From positions 85,757 through 149,756 of the forward strand of contig NZ_LMLH01000028.1 of assembly GCF_001421885.1 (NCBI RefSeq): a stretch of 64,000 nucleotides of DNA, written 5' to 3'. How positions within the stretch are numbered: position 1 is the stretch's first letter; each line of letters starts with the position of its first letter. The notes below the pieces were generated by a model. It saw only the letters and a list, made by a program, of their open reading frames with translations, made no database searches and was not told where the DNA came from. Positions 58,655-64,000 of the stretch are shown here, piece after piece. The stretch is from Pseudomonas sp. Leaf48 (GTDB lineage Bacteria > Pseudomonadota > Gammaproteobacteria > Pseudomonadales > Pseudomonadaceae). The position numbers and the translations under genes were made by a program.

Positions 58655-59509
58655 TTATGCGGCGATCGACAACTTGAGCTTGTTCATCGCGCTCTTCTCA
58701 AGCTGACGAATACGCTCGGCCGACACGTTGTACTTCTGTGCCAGGTCGTGCAGCGTGGCTTTTTCTTCTGCCAGCCAGCGCTGGTAGAGGATGTCACGAC
58801 TGCGGTCGTCCAGCACTTCCAGCGCTTCGTGCAGGTTGTGATTGGAGTTGTCGCTCCAGTCGGCGTCTTCCAGTTGACGGGCCGGGTCGTACCGGTGGTC
58901 TTCCAGATAGTTGGCCGGCGACTGGAAAGCACTGTCGTCATCCGCTTCGGCAGCCGGATCGAAGGCCATGTCATGGCCGGTCAGGCGACTTTCCATCTCG
59001 CGCACTTCGCGAGGCTCTACACCGAGGCTTTCGGCCACACGATGGACTTCCTCGTTGTTCAACCAGGCGAGACGCTTCTTCTGGCTGCGCAGGTTGAAGA
59101 ACAGCTTGCGCTGGGCCTTGGTGGTCGCGACCTTCACGATACGCCAGTTGCGCAGGATGAATTCGTGGATTTCCGCCTTGATCCAGTGCACGGCAAAGGA
59201 CACCAGGCGCACGCCCATTTCCGGGTTGAAGCGCTTCACGGCCTTCATCAGGCCGACGTTACCTTCCTGGATCAGGTCCGCCTGAGCCAGACCATAGCCG
59301 GAATAGCTACGGGCGATATGTACGACAAAACGCAGGTGGGCGAGCACCATCTGCCGAGCCGCCCCCAAATCCTGCTCATAATAGAGACTCTCGGCCAGTT
59401 CACGCTCCTGCTCCGGCGTCAGCAATGGAATGCTGTTCACCGTGTGCACATAGGCCTCCAGGTTCGCACCCGGGACCAGAGCATATGCAGGTTGCAAAGA
59501 ATTGGTCAT
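58655..59509 (-). CDS. rpoH: Heat-shock sigma factor RpoH
   Basis: 284 residues, sigma-32. Region 2 ([32 protein letters not shown]), the RpoH box (QRKLFFNLR, near 135) and region 4 with the helix-turn-helix [21 protein letters not shown]. Start at 59509 with GGGAGG upstream. Stress control: a sigma-E-type promoter is visible just upstream (59558-59584). Lies downstream of ftsX on the same strand. Confidence 0.96.
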   Translation of the reverse strand: MTNSLQPAYALVPGANLEAYVHTVNSIPLLTPEQERELAESLYYEQDLGAARQMVLAHLRFVVHIARSYSGYGLAQADLIQEGNVGLMKAVKRFNPEMGVRLVSFAVHWIKAEIHEFILRNWRIVKVATTKAQRKLFFNLRSQKKRLAWLNNEEVHRVAESLGVEPREVREMESRLTGHDMAFDPAAEADDDSAFQSPANYLEDHRYDPARQLEDADWSDNSNHNLHEALEVLDDRSRDILYQRWLAEEKATLHDLAQKYNVSAERIRQLEKSAMNKLKLSIAA

Positions 59510-59557
59510 ACGAAAAAACCTCCCACTTACAAACTCGTGCAGTTCAGCACTGCGAAA

Positions 59558-59584
59558 ATTGACCGGAAACCGAAAGACAAGTTC
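59558..59584 (-). promoter_or_regulatory. Sigma-E/AlgU-type promoter of rpoH
   Basis: On the minus strand: GAACTT (59584-59579), a 16-bp spacer, TCAAT (59562-59558). It matches the sigma-E consensus (GAACTT-N16-TCTGA) at the -35 fully and at the -10 in part. An AlgU-dependent rpoH promoter is known in P. aeruginosa. Confidence 0.75.
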
Positions 59585-59621
59585 CCAAAAACGCTGAAAG
59601 GTCAATACGAGCAAAATGATA

Positions 59622-60644
59622 CTACTTAGGCGCAAGCTCCCTCAGGTGGCGTGCGACTGCAATCCATGCACCGATATACCCCAACAGCACCGCGCCAAGC
59701 AAGAGAGACAGACCATCGGCAACGGGCACTCCGGCCAGCGCGAAATCACTGCCGTACAAACCGGCCAGCCCAACCACCGCGTCGTTCAGCCAGTCAAGGC
59801 CAAATGCCAGCACGCCCCAGGAGAGAATCCCCGCACCGAAGCCATACAGCGCGCCCATGTACAGAAAGGGCCTGCGCACATAGCTGTCAGTGCCTCCGAC
59901 CAGTTTAATCACTTCTATCTCTGTGCGGCGGTTTTCAATATGAAGACGAATGGTATTGCCTATCACCAAAAGTAATGCAGAAACCAGAAGCACGGTCAGA
60001 CCGAAGACAAAACGGTCACCCAGCTTGAGGATGGCTGCCAGACGCTCGACCCAGACTAAATCAAGTTGCGCCTGTTGTACCTTCGGCAGCTCGGAAAGTT
60101 GTTGTCGTAATGCTTCAAGCGCGGGCTTGTCGACCTCTTTCGGCGTCACCAGCACCACCCCCGGCAGCGGGTTTTCCGGTAGCTCCTTGAGCGCCTCGCC
60201 CAGACCGGACTGCTGCTGGAACTCTTCCAGCGCCTGTTCCCGGCCGACGTATTCCGCGTCGGCCACGCCAGGCATGCCCTTGATCTGTTCACGCAGCGAT
60301 TCGCCCTCAGCGGAGCTCGCGTTAATTTCCAGATACAGGGAAATCTGCGCCGCACGCTGCCAGGACCCGCCCAGGCGCTCGACGTTACTTAGCAAAAGTG
60401 ACAGCCCCATGGGTAAACTCAGGGCCACCGCCATCACCAGGCAGGTAAAGAAACTGCCGATCGGCTGCTTGCCCAGGCGGCGCAGGCTGTCCAGCAAGCT
60501 GGCACGATGGCTTTCGACCCACGCACGAAACAATGTGGAAAAGTCCGGCCCGTCGTCATCGTCGTGTTTTTTCTTCTGCGGCTGCGGATCGGCGGCTTTC
60601 GGAGCCACTCGCTCGGAAACCTTGGGGCTACGTGTAGCACTCAT
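59622..60644 (-). CDS. ftsX: Cell-division ABC transporter permease FtsX
   Basis: 340 residues: a charged cytoplasmic N-terminus (1-62), first membrane helix (about 63-85), a periplasmic loop (about 90-210; [40 protein letters not shown]), and three more helices. With FtsE it controls peptidoglycan hydrolases at the septum. Overlaps ftsE by four bases (ATGA). Confidence 0.95.
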   Translation of the reverse strand: MSATRSPKVSERVAPKAADPQPQKKKHDDDDGPDFSTLFRAWVESHRASLLDSLRRLGKQPIGSFFTCLVMAVALSLPMGLSLLLSNVERLGGSWQRAAQISLYLEINASSAEGESLREQIKGMPGVADAEYVGREQALEEFQQQSGLGEALKELPENPLPGVVLVTPKEVDKPALEALRQQLSELPKVQQAQLDLVWVERLAAILKLGDRFVFGLTVLLVSALLLVIGNTIRLHIENRRTEIEVIKLVGGTDSYVRRPFLYMGALYGFGAGILSWGVLAFGLDWLNDAVVGLAGLYGSDFALAGVPVADGLSLLLGAVLLGYIGAWIAVARHLRELAPK

Positions 60645-61312
60645 ACGGCAGCCTCCCCGTCGCCGATCAATCGACCGCGCTGCAGCGTCAGCATGCGGTG
60701 GCGCATGCGGGCAATCAGGGCCAGGTCGTGGCTGGCGATCAGCACGCTGGTGCCCAGGCGGTTGATGTCTTCGAATACACCCATGATTTCCGCCGCCAGA
60801 CGCGGGTCGAGGTTACCCGTTGGCTCGTCCGCCAGCAGCAAGGCCGGACGATGGACGATGGCGCGGGCGATGCCGACGCGCTGCTGCTGACCGGTGGACA
60901 GGTCGCCGGGGTACAAATCAGTTTTGTCCGACAGCGCCACGCGCTCCAGCGCCGAGTCCACGCGTTTGACGATCTCGGCCTTGGACAGGCCGAGAATCTG
61001 CAACGGCAGCGCAACGTTGTTGAAAACGGTGCGATCGAACAGCAACTGGTGATTCTGGAACACCACGCCGATCTGCCGGCGCAGGAAAGGAATCTGCGCG
61101 TTGCTGATGGTGCTCAGGTCTTGCCCGGCGAGCAGCAGTTTGCCGCTGGTCGGGCGTTCCATGGCCAGCAACAGCCGCAACAAGGTGCTTTTACCGGCGC
61201 CGGAATGGCCGGTAACAAACAAAAATTCGCCCCGACGGACTCGAAAGCTCAGCTCATGCAAGCCCACGTGACCGTTCGGGTAGCGTTTACCGACCTGTTC
61301 GAAACGAATCAT
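60641..61312 (-). CDS. ftsE: Cell-division ABC ATPase FtsE
   Basis: 223 residues, ABC ATPase with Walker A GHSGAGKST (about 35-43), signature LSTGQQQRVGIARA, Walker B LLLADEPTGNLD. N-terminal MIRFEQVGKRY is normal for FtsE. Overlaps ftsY and ftsX by four bases each, a tight operon ftsY-ftsE-ftsX. Confidence 0.97.
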   Translation of the reverse strand: MIRFEQVGKRYPNGHVGLHELSFRVRRGEFLFVTGHSGAGKSTLLRLLLAMERPTSGKLLLAGQDLSTISNAQIPFLRRQIGVVFQNHQLLFDRTVFNNVALPLQILGLSKAEIVKRVDSALERVALSDKTDLYPGDLSTGQQQRVGIARAIVHRPALLLADEPTGNLDPRLAAEIMGVFEDINRLGTSVLIASHDLALIARMRHRMLTLQRGRLIGDGEAAV

Positions 61313-62961
61313 GAACGCTCCCGCTCGGCAAACAGTGCCTGGACAAAGGGTTCTGCTTCAAAGGTACGCAAATCGTCGATGCCTTCACCGACGCCGATAT
61401 AGCGAATCGGCAAGCCGAACTGCTTGGCCAGGGCGAAAATCACCCCACCCTTGGCCGTGCCGTCGAGCTTGGTCAGCGCCAGGCCAGTGAGTGCGACGGT
61501 CTGGTTGAATTGTTTGGCCTGGTTGATCGCATTCTGGCCGGTGCCCGCATCGAGGACCAGCAGCACTTCGTGCGGCGCGTCGGCGTCGAGCTTGCCGATG
61601 ACCCGGCGAACCTTCTTCAGCTCTTCCATCAGGTTGTCTTTGGTGTGCAGGCGACCGGCAGTGTCAGCGATCAGCACATCGATGCCACGGGCCTTGGCCG
61701 CCTGTACGGCGTCGAAGATCACCGAGGCCGAATCGGCCCCCGTGTGCTGGGCGATCACCGGAATCTTGTTGCGCTCGCCCCAGACCTGCAACTGCTCAAC
61801 CGCCGCCGCGCGGAAAGTGTCGCCCGCGGCGAGCATGACTTTCTTGCCTTCGAGCTGCAGCTTCTTCGCCAGTTTGCCGATGGTGGTGGTTTTGCCGGCC
61901 CCGTTGACGCCGACCACCAGGATCACGAACGGCTTGTTCTGTGAAGTGATTTTCAGCGGCTGCTCGACCGGCTTGAGCATGGCGGCCAGCTCGGCTTGCA
62001 GGGATTTGTACAGGGCATCGGCATCGGCCAGTTCCTTGCGTGCGACCTTCTGGGTCAGACGCTGAATGATCACCGATGTCGCTTCGACGCCAACGTCAGC
62101 GGTCAACAGACGGGTTTCGAGGTCCTCGAGCAGTTCGTCATCAATGGCCTTGCGGCCCAGAAACAAGCTGGCCATGCCTTCGCCGATGCTGGCGCTGGTC
62201 TTGGACAGACCCTGCTTGAGGCGGGCAAAGAAGCCGGCCTTGGTTTCTTCGCTACGAACAGGTTCGACGGGCGTCTCAGCAGTCGCGTCAGTGACCACTT
62301 CGACTGGAGCGATGACCGGCGCAGACGCTGGAGCAGGCACCGGTACAAAGGCTGGAGCGGATGCAACTGGAGCAACCGGCTCTGGCGCTGGCTCTGCGTA
62401 TGAATTCGCTACAGCCTCGACCACTACCGGTGCGGGTGCAGATGTAGATGTAGATGCAGGCGCAGGCGCAGGCGCAGGCGCAGGCTCAGCCACGGTGGCA
62501 GGTGCAACGACCTGCTCAACATCCGGCTCAACGACAGGCTCAACAACTGCCTCAACAACCGCCTCAACGACAGGCTCCTGAACCGGCGCTGGTATGAATG
62601 CTGCCGGGGCTGGAATCGGTGGCGTCACGTGCGGCGCCTGATCATTTACAACCAGCGCCACCTGCTCTTCCGCCACCGGCAATGTCAGCCAGGGCTCGGC
62701 CGCTGGCGCTTGCGGCGATGGAGCGGCGACTTCAGCGACCGGTTCAGGCCGGGCTTCGAGCGTCGGCTGCAACACAGGTTCGGCAAGTGGCAGGACAACC
62801 GGTGCGGGCGCTTCTTCTATTACGGGTGCCGGCGCGGGCTCGGAAATGGGCTGTGGCTGTTCGACGACGGGTTCCTGCGGCTTTTTGCGCAGCCATCCGA
62901 ACAGGCTTTTTTTCTCGCCAGCCGCAGCTGGGGTCTTCTTGTCGTCGTTGGAACCAAACAT
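61309..62961 (-). CDS. ftsY: Signal recognition particle receptor FtsY
   Basis: 550 residues. C-terminal NG domain (about 250-550) with GTPase motifs GVNGAGKTTT, DTFRAAAVEQLQ, IADTAGRLHTK, and TKLDGTAKGG. The N-terminal A domain (1-245) is long, rich in Pro, Ala, Val and Glu, and built of near-repeats (VVEAVVEAVVEPVVEP, APAPAPAP). Part of that region is encoded by hexanucleotide tandem repeats at 62437-62488. Docks the ribosome-SRP complex at the membrane. Confidence 0.96.
   Translation of the reverse strand: MFGSNDDKKTPAAAGEKKSLFGWLRKKPQEPVVEQPQPISEPAPAPVIEEAPAPVVLPLAEPVLQPTLEARPEPVAEVAAPSPQAPAAEPWLTLPVAEEQVALVVNDQAPHVTPPIPAPAAFIPAPVQEPVVEAVVEAVVEPVVEPDVEQVVAPATVAEPAPAPAPAPASTSTSAPAPVVVEAVANSYAEPAPEPVAPVASAPAFVPVPAPASAPVIAPVEVVTDATAETPVEPVRSEETKAGFFARLKQGLSKTSASIGEGMASLFLGRKAIDDELLEDLETRLLTADVGVEATSVIIQRLTQKVARKELADADALYKSLQAELAAMLKPVEQPLKITSQNKPFVILVVGVNGAGKTTTIGKLAKKLQLEGKKVMLAAGDTFRAAAVEQLQVWGERNKIPVIAQHTGADSASVIFDAVQAAKARGIDVLIADTAGRLHTKDNLMEELKKVRRVIGKLDADAPHEVLLVLDAGTGQNAINQAKQFNQTVALTGLALTKLDGTAKGGVIFALAKQFGLPIRYIGVGEGIDDLRTFEAEPFVQALFAERERS
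62437..62488. repeat. In-frame 6-bp tandem repeats in ftsY
   Basis: GATGTA and GCAGGC units in series (four GCAGGC copies) code for an Ala-Pro/Ser-Thr run in the FtsY N-terminal region. Confidence 0.85.
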
Positions 62962-63303
62962 GGAGGACGGCTATCTCACGGTAGCGACGCGCCAATGGCG
63001 CCTCGGCAAATAAAAATTCGATGCAGAACAGACTGCGATTGATCCAGCTTGTTCACGCTCAACATTTTGTCGAGGTGCAAATGGCACCTTACAAAAAACG
63101 ATTCACGAAGGACTGAAGCGGCAAAATCGGCGAAAAAGCACAGTTTAGCTGATAAACCATAGCCTTCCGCCGCAAACCCATACAACCTGATCAAGCTTCG
63201 AGGCCTGATAGGCGTGGCCGCCAGTAAAACGGATCAGTATCCTAGCACCCTCTCGCCCGCTGACGCTAAGACCAAGCGGGCAGCCCCAAAGGTTTAAAAA
63301 CGA
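62962..63303. other. Divergent regulatory region between ftsY and the M16 peptidase
   Basis: 342 bp. It holds a small hairpin, AGGTGC / GCACCT (63073-63089), and the palindrome-like GGCGCCATTGGCGC (minus strand, near 62990-63003). It must contain both promoters, but I see no strong -35/-10 pair and no gene; a 31-codon frame at 63021-63116 has no binding site. Confidence 0.5.
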
Positions 63304-64000
63304 ATGAATGCTCTAGCCCGCCGCGCCGCAGGCCTGCTGCTCAGCACAGTTTGCCTGCCCCTTTCGGCCCTGGCTGCCGACCCGCAACCCACCCACGAAT
63401 TCACCTTGGACAACGGGCTGAAAGTTGTCGTGCGCGAAGACCATCGCGCACCGGTGGTGGTTTCCCAGGTCTGGTACAAGGTCGGCTCCAGCTACGAAAC
63501 GCCTGGTAACACAGGCCTGTCCCACGCCCTGGAACACATGATGTTCAAGGGCAGCGACAAGGTAGGCCCGGGTGAGGCTTCGCTGATCCTGCGCGACCTG
63601 GGCGCCGAAGAGAACGCGTTCACCAGCGATGACTTCACCGCCTACTACCAGGTGCTGGCCAAGGATCGCCTGGGCGTCGCTTTCGAACTGGAAGCCGACC
63701 GCATGGCCAGCCTGCGCCTGCCCGCCGACGAGTTCAGCCGCGAGATCGAGGTCATCAAGGAAGAACGGCGCCTGCGCACCGACGACAAGCCGATGTCCAA
63801 GGCCTACGAACGCTTCAAGGCCATGGCCTACCCGGCCAGCGGCTATCACACCCCGACAATCGGCTGGATGGCTGACCTGGAACGGATGAAAGTCGAAGAG
63901 CTGCGCCACTGGTACCAGACCTGGTACGTGCCGAACAACGCCACGCTGGTAGTCGTCGGCGACGTCACTGCGGACGAAGTCAAAACCCTGGCCCTGCGTT
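63304..64000 (+). CDS. M16 (insulinase-family) zinc peptidase, partial
   Basis: The first 232 residues; the gene runs off the window. Signal peptide to about residue 24 (SALA/ADPQ), then the inverted zinc motif HALEHMMFKG (HxxEH), FTSDDFTAYYQV and the second metal glutamate in REIEVIKEERR. A periplasmic or surface peptidase; in pseudomonads usually followed by a second, inactive M16 gene. Start at the ATG at 63304. Confidence 0.9.
   Translation, partial: MNALARRAAGLLLSTVCLPLSALAADPQPTHEFTLDNGLKVVVREDHRAPVVVSQVWYKVGSSYETPGNTGLSHALEHMMFKGSDKVGPGEASLILRDLGAEENAFTSDDFTAYYQVLAKDRLGVAFELEADRMASLRLPADEFSREIEVIKEERRLRTDDKPMSKAYERFKAMAYPASGYHTPTIGWMADLERMKVEELRHWYQTWYVPNNATLVVVGDVTADEVKTLALR

Noticed and set aside
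63082..63099. Sigma-54 promoter (TGGCAC) upstream of the M16 peptidase
   Set aside because: The required GC/TTGC element at the -12 is absent.
63021..63116. 31-codon frame on the plus strand
   Set aside because: AAATAAAAATTCG precedes the ATG, so there is no binding site; the peptide has no signal or family features.
62976..63194. 72-codon frame on the minus strand upstream of ftsY
   Set aside because: No binding site, unlikely composition, lies in the promoter region.

Overview
The window is an ordinary-looking stretch of a fluorescens-group Pseudomonas chromosome: high GC, tightly packed housekeeping genes, gene orders typical of pseudomonads (gshB-tonB-algH-ruvX-pyrR-pyrB-pyrC', ftsY-ftsE-ftsX-rpoH, tktA-epd-pgk), and many short palindromic REP-type repeats between genes. 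I see no rRNA, tRNA, CRISPR array, prophage, insertion sequence or recognisable defence island.

Layout. 1-5.3 kb (minus): two small lipoproteins, then tktA-epd-pgk (central carbon metabolism). 5.3-7.5 kb (plus): an ArsR-type regulator fused to a methyltransferase, followed by metK. 7.7-15.4 kb: ligB, small envelope proteins, mltA, a MAPEG protein and three transporters. 15.5-18.7 kb: a thioesterase, then ahcY-metF behind a clear S-adenosylhomocysteine riboswitch. 18.9-25.6 kb: a periplasmic binding protein, rhlE, a yceI-cytochrome b561 pair, two very short previously unlisted genes, and a secreted flavin amine oxidase. 25.9-28.9 kb: bioA, rsmE, trhA. 29.1-39.1 kb (minus): the Pil-Chp chemosensory system of type IV pili (pilG, pilH, pilI, pilJ, chpA, chpC) without pilK or chpB. 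39.5-45.5 kb (plus): gshB, tonB, algH, ruvX, pyrR, pyrB, pyrC'. 45.6-55.2 kb: a double TM2 protein, a C40 peptidase, pilT, yggS-proC-yggT-yggU, metX-metW, rdgB, hemW. 55.3-63 kb (mostly minus): trmB, thiG, thiS, mtgA (plus), rpoH, ftsX, ftsE, ftsY. The right edge cuts an M16 peptidase.

How the genes connect. The methyl cycle is unusually well represented: metK makes SAM, ahcY removes SAH, metF supplies methyl groups, metX/metW feed homoserine into methionine, and many SAM users (bioA, rsmE, trmB, hemW) are present. Two different control devices are visible: a perfect 26-bp palindrome in front of the ArsR-methyltransferase/metK operon, and an SAH riboswitch in front of ahcY-metF. A second theme is surface motility (pil/chp and pilT), and a third is cell-envelope growth and stress (mltA, mtgA, ftsEX, rpoH with a sigma-E-type promoter).

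The best candidates for something undescribed are a two-gene micro-operon at about 23.39-23.70 kb (minus), encoding a 56-residue lipoprotein and a 37-residue cysteine-rich peptide, and the ArsR-methyltransferase fusion with its palindromic operator. All functions are inferred from sequence reading without database searches.
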